The position numbers and the translations under genes are program-made. Positions 26,651 through 37,400 of a stretch of DNA of 64,000 nt are shown here, in pieces (positions within the stretch are counted from its first letter, which is position 1; every line of letters starts with the position of its first letter). This DNA comes from JABWCE01 sp964617955 (GTDB taxonomy: Bacteria > Bacteroidota > Bacteroidia > NS11-12g > UBA9320), in the NCBI GenBank assembly GCA_964617955.1, contig CAZTXB010000002.1, positions 124,001 to 188,000 on the forward strand. Reading direction: 5' to 3'. The notes beneath the pieces were generated by a model. That model did no database searches and was not told the DNA's origin. It saw nothing but the letters and a program-made list of their open reading frames with translations.

Positions 26651-29600
26651 TTATCTATTGATTGTAATCTTTTCAGAACTGGTGTAACCTCCGTTTGTAA
26701 CTTTTACAATGTAAACCCCATTTGAAACACCGAGATCAATCGGGTAAATGGACCTTAACGGACTGGTATCGATGGTTCGGATTACATCGCCATGAATGGA
26801 GTATACCACAAGTGAAATATCCGATTTTACATTATCGATTTTAACCGTAAATAACCCCTTACTGGGATTCGGATAAATGCGAATGCCATTTTCTTTATGC
26901 AATCCATCTATGCCGGAAGAAATGGATACTTCCTTGCAAGTTTGTGAACTACAACCTGAGGCGTTGGTTACGGTTAAACATGCCTTAAAGCTTGCAGTTC
27001 CAAATGAGTTGAGATAGTGGTATTGGGTGTTTGGTGAAGTGGCGGTTCCTCCATCTCCAAAATTCCATTGGTAAGTCGTGTTACCTGCTTGCAGGGCGTT
27101 ATAGCTCACCAACCTTCCATTGGTAGAAAAAGTGAAGTCAGAAGTGGGCCTTGCATTTACAGTAACAGGTTTGGTTATGGAATCCGAGCAACCTCCGGCA
27201 ACGATGGCTACTAGAGTTACATTATAGGTAGCTGAAGTAGGCGTTGAATACAAGTGCCTTGGCGACTGCACACTAGAATTTGTACCATCTCCGAATTTCC
27301 AGTTATAGTTAAGGTTTCCAGCGGTTACCAAGGAAGTATTTGTGAATACGGCTTCATCGCCATTGCAAACATCTGTGGCATCAAAGTTGGCTTTTGACTG
27401 CAGTTTGACATCAATTTCTTTCGATATGGTGTTTGAACATCCGTTATTGGAAGTAAGCGTAAGGGTAATTAATTTCTTACCAATTATACTAAACAATCGG
27501 TTTGGATTTTCAACGGTCGTTGTACCTTCTCCTGCAAAATCCCAAAGGAAATTGGTCAAAGCACCCGAAGGTTTATTTCCTGTAAATGTGAAAGCTGTGG
27601 GTGTAAGATTACAAATGGAACCGGTAGTGAAAGAAGCAACGGGTGCTTCGGCCAAGGTAAATGATTTGGTGATGGAATCGGCACAACCGAATTCTGATAC
27701 CACTTTCATTTTTACAGTCTTAACTCCGGCTGTTGAAAATTTATAGGTTGGATTCGCAAACCCGGAAACGCCACCGTCTCCAAAATTCCAATTGTATCCC
27801 ATATTACCGATGGCAATGGTTGAGTTGTTGGAAAAAGTGATATCGGTTTTGTCGCAAAGCACGCTTGGGATAGAGTATTTGGCTACAGGGCGTGAAAACT
27901 GTTGTGCATTTTTTGTCAGCGACTTACTGCAGCCGTTTGAAGTGGCAGTAAGGGTTACTTTATAACCTCCGGCCACGGTGTATTTTTGTCCGGGATTGGT
28001 TTTTGTACTTGAAGTACCGTTTCCAAAATCCCATTTGTAAGCGATACTACCGGTGCTAATACTTGTTTTATTAACAAATTTCACACTATCTCCAAGGCAG
28101 GCATTGAAAACATTAAATCCGACTTTTGGAATTTCGGTTACAGTTACTGTAATGGTTTTGGTGTCAGTATAACCATAGGGAACGGTTGTTGAAACCAATT
28201 TAACATCGTAAGTTCCGTAGGTTGGAAACACAAAAACAACGTCCGTGTTTATAGCCGTATCAGCCGGATTACCTGTGTTGATATCCCACTTATGGGTCAT
28301 ATATCCCGATGAAACTGTGCTCGTGTTGGTGAAAATAACATTGTCTCCGTCGCAAACCGGTTGGCCAAATCTAAAGTCAACCTTAGGTCTTGGCGCTACG
28401 AATATATTTCGGGTCAGAAGAGAATCACAATAATGGGGCCCAAGGTCAAAAACCGAGACGGTCATTATGATGGTCGAATCTATAACCGAAGCATCTGGCG
28501 TAAAAGTAAATTTGGCATTGGCCGAACCCGAAGGAGCTGGCATCGTTGGCGTGGCAAGGCTGGTTACGACTTTTCCCCCTTTTGTTTTTAGGGTGAAGTT
28601 CGACATGATCCAGGTGGTGCCATAGTCTATGTTATTGTAGCCGGTAGGTGGCGTAATTTCGTAGGTAAGTTTGTGTCCCTCGGCTACGATATCCGGACTG
28701 CCAACCGAACCCGTAGAGTTGAGCTGGGTAGTCACAAATGGGGTAGATTTGATAATCGAAGCTCCATTCGGACTGGGTTTAACTGTAACCTTAACCGGAT
28801 AGCGCGAACTGGGGCAGTTCGAAGGGCGATAATGGGTTTCCCAGGTCATGTTATAATTGGTCAAACCTGTTGCAAACTCTGTAGCACCATATGAAATTTG
28901 AGCTTGCATGACTGTGATATCAGAATTGGAAATGGTAATCGCACCTGCCGCATTGCACCAGGGTGAACAAGGTGTTGTCGGAGTGGAGGTAATATAAAAT
29001 CCATAAGTTTGACCTTGATTCAAGGCGGTCTCAGGTATTCTTATATATGATCTCCAATAAGTACCAACTTGTCTTACTCTGGCCACCGTGTTGTTTGCTA
29101 TTTTTGTCCAACCTGCAGAGGAAGTATTATAGCCCACATAGGTACCGGTTCTCATCCATACATTCCAGGTTGCGTTTTGAATGTTAGCCGTCATCTGAAC
29201 ATCGAAACTGTCTATGATAATACCCTTGTTGGGGGTGATGTCTGCAAAGCCACCAGAATAGGTTGATCCATATCCCACAGAAGGGGTCATGGCATTAGCA
29301 AAGGCTATTGGGCTCCCGATTTTAAATGCCTGTGCATAATAGGTGTTAACCCCTAAAACCAAGGGAGGTGTGAGGGCATTTTTCCCTCTTGCAACCACAT
29401 TTCCACCGGAAGCTGCATCAAACCAAACAATGGAATCGCCCGGATTCTCAGGAACGGCACCTAATGTGACCCTCCCCGGACCACATTTAATAATGTCGCT
29501 GACACTTTTTATTCCGGCAGGGCCCTGATAAACAAAAGTGGTTTTAAATGTGTCGTTTTTATTTAGGGTGTCATTTTTGTTGTTTGGCATGGTAGTCCAT

Positions 29601-30445
29601 GCTTTCACAGTATAAGTATTCCCGTCGGTAAAATTATAATTTGGCGAAAGGTTGATAGTTGCAGTTTTTCCGCTGGCAAGTGGGGAGGTGTAGCGCTGAA
29701 CATTTTGCAAACTTCCATCTACCGACCATGCCACTTTTGCACTGTCAATTTGATTTACTCCAAAATTAGTGATGGTGGCTATCATAGCAGGTGCGCAAAG
29801 AGGAGTAGTAATAGCTGAGATCCCGCCGTCGTTGCTTCCCTTGGCTAAATCGAATCCAAAATCTACTAAACCTGAGCCCATAGAGGTAGGCGCTGTACTT
29901 GTATAAGTTCCCCATTTTCTTTGCGTCGTGCTACCGGCTTGTGCTACTGTGCAACCAGTACCGGAAGAAACTGTTAATTCGAAAACCAACGACAAGTTGG
30001 CATCGTAAGGGAAAGGGTTTTGAAGGGTGATTACATACCATGAATTGGTGGCTGCCCCTGTCATTTGAAAACTTGATCGGTAAAAGCACTGGGTTAACCC
30101 TGTGGTCCAGGCTGTTGTTGACCAGGTTGTGGTGGTTCCCACATTTTGTCCAAGGGATACCGTATAATCGGCATAGGTTGAAGTCGCGTTGGCTGTAGCT
30201 CCTAAGCGAAAATAAATCTTCGTAATGGTTCCTCCTCCTGATGCAGTACCAGTGGTTCCACCTGTTTTAAAGAGATTTGGGCCATAAATCCATTGAAGCT
30301 TATTGGTGGTGCTGTTAAGTGGAAAGGAATTGCTCGTTGAAGCGGTGTTGTTATTATAATAGGTTGGAGTTTGACTAAAGGCATATTGCCCAACTCCGAC
30401 CACCATAATAATCAGTGTCATTAGTTTTGTAAAAAATGTATTCAT
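26651..30445 (-). CDS. Giant secreted PKD-repeat protein with T9SS type A tail (paralogue 2)
   Basis: A 1,264-residue exported protein with a signal peptide (about 1-24, ending YAFSQ). The N-terminal module (PTYYNNNTASTSNSFPL, then a beta-rich region) is shared with paralogue 1 but not 3. Then come the CARDB-like (VAWSVDGSLQNVQRYT), Ig-like (GDSIVWFDAASGGN), jellyroll-like and six PKD domains (YKWDFGNGTSS, YNWNFGDGG, FLWDFAGEG, YNWKFGDGT, YQWNFGDGG), ending in a type A sorting domain (IRIYPNPSKGLFTVK). It has the same domain plan as its neighbours but has clearly diverged at nucleotide and protein level, so it did not take part in the recent exchange between paralogues 1 and 3. Confidence 0.92.
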   Translation of the reverse strand: MNTFFTKLMTLIIMVVGVGQYAFSQTPTYYNNNTASTSNSFPLNSTTNKLQWIYGPNLFKTGGTTGTASGGGTITKIYFRLGATANATSTYADYTVSLGQNVGTTTTWSTTAWTTGLTQCFYRSSFQMTGAATNSWYVITLQNPFPYDANLSLVFELTVSSGTGCTVAQAGSTTQRKWGTYTSTAPTSMGSGLVDFGFDLAKGSNDGGISAITTPLCAPAMIATITNFGVNQIDSAKVAWSVDGSLQNVQRYTSPLASGKTATINLSPNYNFTDGNTYTVKAWTTMPNNKNDTLNKNDTFKTTFVYQGPAGIKSVSDIIKCGPGRVTLGAVPENPGDSIVWFDAASGGNVVARGKNALTPPLVLGVNTYYAQAFKIGSPIAFANAMTPSVGYGSTYSGGFADITPNKGIIIDSFDVQMTANIQNATWNVWMRTGTYVGYNTSSAGWTKIANNTVARVRQVGTYWRSYIRIPETALNQGQTYGFYITSTPTTPCSPWCNAAGAITISNSDITVMQAQISYGATEFATGLTNYNMTWETHYRPSNCPSSRYPVKVTVKPSPNGASIIKSTPFVTTQLNSTGSVGSPDIVAEGHKLTYEITPPTGYNNIDYGTTWIMSNFTLKTKGGKVVTSLATPTMPAPSGSANAKFTFTPDASVIDSTIIMTVSVFDLGPHYCDSLLTRNIFVAPRPKVDFRFGQPVCDGDNVIFTNTSTVSSGYMTHKWDINTGNPADTAINTDVVFVFPTYGTYDVKLVSTTVPYGYTDTKTITVTVTEIPKVGFNVFNACLGDSVKFVNKTSISTGSIAYKWDFGNGTSSTKTNPGQKYTVAGGYKVTLTATSNGCSKSLTKNAQQFSRPVAKYSIPSVLCDKTDITFSNNSTIAIGNMGYNWNFGDGGVSGFANPTYKFSTAGVKTVKMKVVSEFGCADSITKSFTLAEAPVASFTTGSICNLTPTAFTFTGNKPSGALTNFLWDFAGEGTTTVENPNRLFSIIGKKLITLTLTSNNGCSNTISKEIDVKLQSKANFDATDVCNGDEAVFTNTSLVTAGNLNYNWKFGDGTNSSVQSPRHLYSTPTSATYNVTLVAIVAGGCSDSITKPVTVNARPTSDFTFSTNGRLVSYNALQAGNTTYQWNFGDGGTATSPNTQYHYLNSFGTASFKACLTVTNASGCSSQTCKEVSISSGIDGLHKENGIRIYPNPSKGLFTVKIDNVKSDISLVVYSIHGDVIRTIDTSPLRSIYPIDLGVSNGVYIVKVTNGGYTSSEKITINR

Positions 30446-30452
30446 TTTTAAG

Positions 30453-30486
30453 TTTTATTAAGTTGTAATAATTTTATTAAGTTGTA
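30453..30486. repeat. Short direct repeat in the paralogue 2 upstream region
   Basis: The 15-mer TTTTATTAAGTTGTA occurs twice (30453-30467 and 30472-30486) with a 19-bp period, in the short gap between the paralogue 1 terminator and the paralogue 2 start. It could be a paired operator or a simple slippage product. No TAnnTTTG element is visible in this gap. Confidence 0.5.
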
Positions 30487-30490
30487 TTTT

Positions 30491-30526
30491 TTTAAAACAG
30501 GCCTCCTTGTATCGGAGGCCTGTTAA
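30491..30526 (-). terminator. Intrinsic terminator of PKD paralogue 1
   Basis: An 11-bp stem (AACAGGCCTCC / GGAGGCCTGTT) with loop TTGTATC, followed on the minus strand by a T-rich tract. It begins a few bases after the stop codon of paralogue 1. Confidence 0.85.
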
Positions 30527-30529
30527 ATT

Positions 30530-33500
30530 TTATGGGTTGATGGTAATTTTTTGGGTAGAGGTTACACCATTATTGGTAACCTTCACCAAATAAATTCCAC
30601 CGGCATTGTTCAATTGAACATTGTAAACCGATTTGAGTGCATTGGCTTCCACGGTTTGGAGATGCTTGCCCAATACATTGTAAATTTCAATGGCTATGTC
30701 TGCTTGTGGCTCGGCCACACTCACTGTGAAATTGCCATTGTTTGGGTTTGGGTATACGCTCACACCGCTGTTTTTCTCCACTTTGCTTATTCCACCACTG
30801 ATGCTCACTTCTTTGCAAGTTTGGGAGTGGCATCCTGCTGCATTAAATACCGATAAGCAAACCCTGTATTTACCACTTGGGTAATTGAGGAAATGGTATT
30901 GTGAATTGGGTGAAGCGGCTTTTCCTCCATCCCCAAAGTCGTATTGGTAGGTGGTGTTACCCGGCTGATTGGCGGTAAAATTCACCAACCTTCCTGTGGT
31001 ACTAAAATTGAAATCTGAAACAGGTTTTGCATTTACTGTAACCGGCTTGCTAATTGAGTCGGAACATCCGTCGGGAACAATAGCCACCAGGGTCACATTA
31101 AAGGTTTGTGAGGTTCCTGCAATATTGTACAGATGACGTGGGGATTGGATATTGCTGGTTTTGCTGTTTCCAAACTTCCAGTTGAACACCAGATTACCTG
31201 CCGAAACGCTAGAGTTGTTGGTAAACACAGCTTCTTCATCTTCACACACATCCGAAACATCGAAATTGGCCTTAGACTGCAACTTTACGTTCACTTCTTT
31301 TGAAATTTTATCGGTACACCCATTGTTGGATGTTAAAGTGAGGGTAACCGCTCTTTTTCCTATTACAGAGAACAATCTGTTGGGATTCTCAACGGTGGTG
31401 GTTGATTCCCCTGCAAAATCCCAAAGGAAAGTGGTTAACGCTCCGGCGGGTTTAGACCCTGTAAAAGTGAAAGCAGTGGGCGTAAGGTTACACACCGCAC
31501 CGGTGGTGAAGTCGGCAACAGGTGCTTCGGCCAAAGTAAATGACTTGGTAATGGAATCGGCACACCCGAACTCTGAAAGTACCTTCATTTTTACGGTTTT
31601 TACACCGGCTGTGCTGAAGGAATGGGTTGGATTTGAAAATCCGGATACCCCTCCATCGCCAAAATTCCAGTTGTATCCCATATTTCCGATGGCAATGGTT
31701 GAGTTATTGACAAAGGCAATGTCGGTTTTATCGCACAATACGGCCGGTAATGAGAACTTGGCCACAGGGCGTGAAAACTGCTGGGCATTTTTGGTTAAGC
31801 GTTGCTCACAACCGTTGGAGGTTGCAGTAAGGGTTACCTTGTATCCCCCTGCAGCGTTATACTTTTGTCCTGTATTGGTTTTAGTGCTCGAACTTCCGTT
31901 TCCGAAATCCCATTTATAAGCGATGGTACCTGAACTGATGGTGGTTTTGTTTACAAAGCGCACGCTATCACCCAGGCAGGCATTAAACACGTTGAACCCG
32001 ATTTTGGGTATTTCAGTCACCACCACCTGAATGGTCTTGGATACTTTGTATCCGTAAGGAACCGAAACGGAGGTGAGTTTTACATCATAGGTGCCATAGG
32101 TAGGGAACTTAAACACCACATCGGCATTGTTTGAAGTGTCGGCAGGGTTGCCTGTATTGAAATCCCAGAAGTGGTTGACATTGCCTGAAGACACCGTGGT
32201 TAGGTTGGTAAAAATCACGTTATCGCCATCACAAACCGGCTGGCCGAAACGGAAATTGGTTTCTGGACGGGGAGCGACAAAAATATTGCGGGTGAGTAAA
32301 GAATCGCAATAGTGAGGCCCTAAATCGAAAATAGAAACCGTCATGATGATGGTAGAGTCCACAATATCGGCATCGGCAGTAAAAGTGACCTTGGCATTGG
32401 TTGACCCGGATGGGGTGGGGTTGGTGGGGGTGTAATAGGAAGCAGGCAATACACGACCGCTTTTGGTGCGGAAGGTAAATCCAGACATGATCCAGGTTGA
32501 GCCGTAATCTACGTTATTGTAGGTGGTAGGAGGGGTGATTTCGTATGTTAACACATCGCCCTTGGCCACAATATCAGGATTACCTACGGTACCCAGAGTA
32601 TTGGGCTGAGTGGTTTGAAAAGGAGTTGATTTGACAAAGGCTGCTCCATTGGGACTTGGTTTAACCGTAACCTGCACCGGCACTCTGGATGAGGGGCAAG
32701 ATTGGGTTTTATAAAAAGTCTCAAGATCGATGTAATAGTTGGCAATTTGATTGGCAAAGGGGCCTGTACCATAAATGTACTTTCCACCCGAAATCGAGAG
32801 GTTGGCATCCGACCAGGTTGATGAACCACTGGTGGCAAAGAGGTCATTTCCGGTAGTTGGGGTAGTGGTAATATAAAAACCATAAGTTACTCCTTTTGTC
32901 AAGGAAGTTTGAGGGATTTTTAGGTAACCACGGTTTTTACCTCCTACAGATACAACATTGGCCCTTTGGTTGAGCACCAAATTAGTCCATGCACCGGCAT
33001 TGGATTCAAAGCCGATATACGTGTTGGTTTTGTAATAAACGCTGTAGGTTGAGTTAGAAATAAACTGATAAAAATCAACGCCAAAACTGTCGATAACTAC
33101 ATCGGCCTTAGGCACAAAATCCATCATGGAACCTACATAGGAAGTGGCATAGGCACTGGTGCAATAGGTAGGACCTGTCATTCCATTGGCCAAACGTATT
33201 GGAGGCGACATTTTAAAGGCTTGAGCGTAAAAGGTATTCACGCCTAATACCAATGGAGGCGAAAGGGTGTTTTTTCCCTTAGCTACCTGGTTGCCACCGG
33301 TTGCCGCATTATACCAGAGTATGGAGTCGCCCTGATACACAGGCGTTGCGACCAGTGGCGCCCTTCCGGGCCCACACTTTATCACATCCTTAACGCCGGG
33401 CGTTCCCGCAGGGCCCTGATATTTAAAGGTTATCGAATTGGTATCATTTTTATTAACCGTATCATTCTTATTGTTTGGCAAGGAAGTCCAAACTTTTACA

Positions 33501-34345
33501 GTATAAACGTCGCCATCTATAAAATTATAATTGGGAGTTAAATTTACATCGATGTTCTGACCGGCAGCCAGCACAGTGTTGTAACGATTTTGCTGTTGCA
33601 TTGAGCCATTTACCGACCAGTTAATTTTAACACTGTCAATGGCATTGATGCCTCCATTCTGATAATTTACGGTCAACAAAGGGGCGCATAGAGGGGTTTT
33701 GATGGCAGATATGCCTGCATCATTGCTACCTTTGGCCAGGTCGATTCCAAAATCAACTAAACCTGTACCAAATCCTGTTCCGGTTGTGCTTCCATAAGTA
33801 CCCCAAATTCTTCCGTTGGAGGTAGATTGTGCCATGTAATTGGTACCTGCCGTAGAGGATACAGTCAATTCGAAAATAAGTGACTTGGTTGGGTCATAGC
33901 TAAAGGGTGTTTGCAGAGTAATACCATACCATGAGTTGGCAGTTGCTCCGGTCATCTGGTAAGACGACTGGAAAAAACAACGGGTTAACCCGGTTAAAAA
34001 TGTGGTAGAGGTAAAAGCTGTGGCTGTTCCGAAATTCTGAGCGAGTGAAACAGTATAATTTGTATAAGTTGTTGTTGGACTTGCGGTAGTTATTCTGAAA
34101 TATATTCGGGTAATGGTACCGGCCCCACTGGCTGTACCTGTTGCTCCGGATGTTTTGAATAAATTAGGTCCGTAAACCCACTGCACCTTATTGGTAGCTC
34201 CACCTAACGGAAAGGTATTTCCGCCGGTTGAAGTGTTTAGATTATAAAATGATGGCGCCGATTGAGAAAATGCACCTAGGGATAAAAAAAGGCTGAATGC
34301 AAGAACCAGATATCCCTGTTTTGAAAAAATTAATTTCTTTTTCAT
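30530..34345 (-). CDS. Giant secreted PKD-repeat protein with T9SS type A tail (paralogue 1)
   Basis: A 1,271-residue exported protein with a signal peptide (about 1-27, ending GAFSQ). The N-terminal module (PSFYNLNTSTGGNTFPL) is of the paralogue 2 type. From the Ig-like domain to the last PKD domain the sequence is identical to paralogue 3. The last part, with the type A sorting domain (VSVYPNPNNGNFTVS), is again slightly diverged from paralogue 3. It is therefore a mosaic: front end related to paralogue 2, core identical to paralogue 3. PKD domains usually act as rigid spacers in adhesins, so the variable front modules probably carry the ligand specificity. Confidence 0.92.
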   Translation of the reverse strand: MKKKLIFSKQGYLVLAFSLFLSLGAFSQSAPSFYNLNTSTGGNTFPLGGATNKVQWVYGPNLFKTSGATGTASGAGTITRIYFRITTASPTTTYTNYTVSLAQNFGTATAFTSTTFLTGLTRCFFQSSYQMTGATANSWYGITLQTPFSYDPTKSLIFELTVSSTAGTNYMAQSTSNGRIWGTYGSTTGTGFGTGLVDFGIDLAKGSNDAGISAIKTPLCAPLLTVNYQNGGINAIDSVKINWSVNGSMQQQNRYNTVLAAGQNIDVNLTPNYNFIDGDVYTVKVWTSLPNNKNDTVNKNDTNSITFKYQGPAGTPGVKDVIKCGPGRAPLVATPVYQGDSILWYNAATGGNQVAKGKNTLSPPLVLGVNTFYAQAFKMSPPIRLANGMTGPTYCTSAYATSYVGSMMDFVPKADVVIDSFGVDFYQFISNSTYSVYYKTNTYIGFESNAGAWTNLVLNQRANVVSVGGKNRGYLKIPQTSLTKGVTYGFYITTTPTTGNDLFATSGSSTWSDANLSISGGKYIYGTGPFANQIANYYIDLETFYKTQSCPSSRVPVQVTVKPSPNGAAFVKSTPFQTTQPNTLGTVGNPDIVAKGDVLTYEITPPTTYNNVDYGSTWIMSGFTFRTKSGRVLPASYYTPTNPTPSGSTNAKVTFTADADIVDSTIIMTVSIFDLGPHYCDSLLTRNIFVAPRPETNFRFGQPVCDGDNVIFTNLTTVSSGNVNHFWDFNTGNPADTSNNADVVFKFPTYGTYDVKLTSVSVPYGYKVSKTIQVVVTEIPKIGFNVFNACLGDSVRFVNKTTISSGTIAYKWDFGNGSSSTKTNTGQKYNAAGGYKVTLTATSNGCEQRLTKNAQQFSRPVAKFSLPAVLCDKTDIAFVNNSTIAIGNMGYNWNFGDGGVSGFSNPTHSFSTAGVKTVKMKVLSEFGCADSITKSFTLAEAPVADFTTGAVCNLTPTAFTFTGSKPAGALTTFLWDFAGESTTTVENPNRLFSVIGKRAVTLTLTSNNGCTDKISKEVNVKLQSKANFDVSDVCEDEEAVFTNNSSVSAGNLVFNWKFGNSKTSNIQSPRHLYNIAGTSQTFNVTLVAIVPDGCSDSISKPVTVNAKPVSDFNFSTTGRLVNFTANQPGNTTYQYDFGDGGKAASPNSQYHFLNYPSGKYRVCLSVFNAAGCHSQTCKEVSISGGISKVEKNSGVSVYPNPNNGNFTVSVAEPQADIAIEIYNVLGKHLQTVEANALKSVYNVQLNNAGGIYLVKVTNNGVTSTQKITINP
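30830..33394. repeat. Identical long direct repeat, copy B
   Basis: Partner of 23150-25714 at offset 7,680 bp. The same orientation and long identity make it a substrate for homologous recombination: a crossover would delete 7,680 bp, removing paralogue 2 and leaving one in-frame hybrid gene. Confidence 0.95.
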
Positions 34346-34374
34346 GTTTTATGAGCGAAAGTTAAAATCATATC

Positions 34375-34411
34375 ATCTGATTGGGCAGACTAATGCGCCA
34401 CCCAATCAGAT
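34375..34411 (-). terminator. Hairpin after the GEVED/CUB/DUF5011 protein gene
   Basis: An 11-bp perfect stem (ATCTGATTGGG / CCCAATCAGAT) with a 15-base loop, 13 bases after the stop of the upstream minus-strand gene. The downstream tract on the minus strand (GATATGATTTTAAC) is only moderately T-rich, so this is a probable rather than certain terminator. Confidence 0.6.
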
Positions 34412-34423
34412 AATAGAATTAAT

Positions 34424-37400
34424 TTATTTGTTTAGAGATACAGTTCTTGAAATTTGTTTACCTGCAACCATCATCTGCACATGATACAAACCATTGGCTT
34501 CATCGCTGAGGTCAATGTTTTGAATGCCGTTCTGACCATGAATTCCATTCTGAGAATATACCAAAGCCCCTGTTGAATTGAATATGCGGATATCCATATT
34601 TTCAGGAGTGGCGAAATTGTATGCCACATTGATTATTCCTTTGCTAGGATTTGGATAGACATTGATGCCAGAGTTATGGTTAATGTCAGATACGCTTCCT
34701 GTAATGGTAGGGTAGTTTTTGTTAACATTAATAATACGGTTGAAAGGTAGGCTCACGTTACCACTGAAATCAGTTACTTCGTAAGTAACAGCATACATTC
34801 CTTCTACATAGGTATTCAGGTTAGTAAACAATACCTTTAAGCGAGGACGTAACAAAGCAGGTGCGTCATAGTTATCCGTAATGGTTAACCCCTCAGTGGC
34901 GTCAACAGTAGACCAAAGACCTACATTCATTGGCAATCCATTTAATACAGGAGCAACATCGTCCACAACTCTTACATAACGGCGACGGATGGTTATATTT
35001 CCACTTCCGTCAGTAGCCTTATACTCATCAAAGTATAATCCAAGTTTGTAGAACACCACATTGCTTGTTTTGGTAATAGACAACTGTGTATTGGCATAGT
35101 AGTTGTCATAAACACTGGCTTGTACTGAGCTGTAGGGTTTGTTTACCGGGTGTATAATGGTGTCTAAGGTGTTCAATACAATGGTTGGACCCACATAATC
35201 ATCTACAATATACTTGTACGTTTTGGTGTCGGCCATATTACCCGATACATCCGTCGCATTATAAATGAGGGTATAAGTTCCTTTAAATCTGGTATCCACT
35301 CCGTCGGGTGTGGCCGGACCATTGGTTTGTACTAAATCGATGGGGTTGTCGTAATTATCGGTAACTTTAGTTCTGTCGATGAAAATTGACAATATCTGCA
35401 CCTTTACTTCACGGTTTGCATCGGCGTCGTTATTCACAATAACAGGCTTCTGACTGTCTTTTACAATCACAATTCTTGATTTGGAAGCTTTATTTCCTGC
35501 CTGGTCATTCACCAGATACTTTAATTCATATACTCCCAATACGTCTGTGTTTACCATTCCGGAAATAACGATGGCGTTGCTAACGTTTCCATCTTTATTG
35601 TCTAAAGCAGTGGCTCCGTCTTCAGTGTAGGCACTAAACACTTCGATTCTAACCGTATCGCTTCCATTTAGTGTGATAACCGGTTTGGTTTGATCATTTA
35701 CCACATAGATTACTCTGGTGATAGGTAAGGCCTCATTTCCTCCGGCATCTTTTACCGAATAGGTCATATAGTAAATTCCTGTAAATAACATATCCAAATC
35801 GGTTACCTTGGTGATAGAAGAGCTGATGTCACCTTCGGTGTCATCAATGGCCTTGGCACCATATTCTGTGTAAGTGGTTCCAACCTCAAGGCGAAGTGTA
35901 TCGGCATTGAGCAAAGTAAGCTTAGGTGGTGTGTTGTCGTTAACCATAATTAAACGATAGTCTTCAAATTCACCTAATCGGTTGGCGTTAGTGACACCAG
36001 AAGTGGCTCCACATGGCAAATTTGGATCATTTGAATAACTGGTTCCAATTCGCATTCTGGTTTTTCCTTCAAAGGCAGTCTTAATGCTAGGCACTTTAAA
36101 TGAGGTTCCATAATACAAGCTGGTAGAAGTGGCTTCTGAAGCTACCAATTCACCCAAGTCATCAAAATCACCATCGATATTCCAGTCAACCCATACCTTA
36201 CGGGTCATTGGGTTTATGTTCGTTGTTCTGGAAATAGCTAGGTTGTATGTGGCTCCAAATGTCACAGTAGCTTCTACATTTTGCATTACATAGTCGTCAT
36301 AACCAAACAAATTGTTAAATGAAGTATTGTTGATCAACTGCTTGCCATTTACATCTGTTAAAGTCACGTTATTAATCGCGATATCAGAAGAAGAAGAAAC
36401 TCCCATAATTGGGGTACAATGCTCGAGCACAATAACATAATCTGATTTGATAACATTGGCTGCTGTGTTCGAAGAATCTAATGAATTCCAACCTCTTAAA
36501 GAAACGGTGTATTTACCTTTTGCGTTGAAAGTTACTTTGATATCGCGACTACCCGCATTGGTACCACCTACGAAGCTCACTGTGTTAGGGAAGAAGCTCC
36601 ACTTTAGCATATCGCACTTGAGGGCCTTGCCTACTTTGGCATCTTTGGCCGACATGTACACAAACTCTCCGGTGTTGGGGCGACGGTTATCGGCTGTGAA
36701 GTCTAAATCGGCCTTTGAATGAGGAGTCACAACTACCACTGATTTGGTAGCTTTGTTATAACCCATGCAGGTGGTGGCTTCTAAATTTACATCGTAAGTA
36801 TTGTCGGTGTAAATGGCGTACTCTAAATCAGGCGTATAGCCTACTTCTCCAAAACCAGGATCAACAGACCAAACCCACTGGGTATTACCTAAAACATTTT
36901 TTGAGGTATTGATATATTTGTATGAAACAGGATTATATAAGGTATCCGGAATCACGAAGTCGGCAACTGGAGCAACGGATGGTCCGCGAACAGTAACCCA
37001 GCTCGCAACGAACCCTGAATCTACACTGGTGCCATCAGTTTTGAAATAAATATACATCGCACCACTGGTGGCAACAATAGGCCCGGTTGGTTTCACTGTA
37101 TTGGTGAAGCCTACTCCTGTGTGCAAGGGCGTACCCGCGGCATTCTGTCCGTCGTAAATTTTTAGGACGTCTCCTGCGCCTAGGCGAAACTGGCTGAATG
37201 AAAGGGTTATGGTTTTCGCTCCGCACGGAATGATGGTGGCATAATCCACCCTATTGTTCGAATAGTTCCCGTTTCTTCCGCCATCGTCGATGATATTTCC
37301 TGACTGCTCATAGATAGGTTGAACCGTTCCTGCGCCTAAGGGGTTATCCTTTGGTGGGGTTACCCTTAGATAATTGGGTTTGCAAACAATAGCGGATGGC

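Noticed and set aside
22850..34345. A CRISPR array or satellite repeat
   Set aside because: The repeats are long, coding, and correspond to paralogous protein domains. No short regular repeat-spacer pattern was found anywhere in the window.
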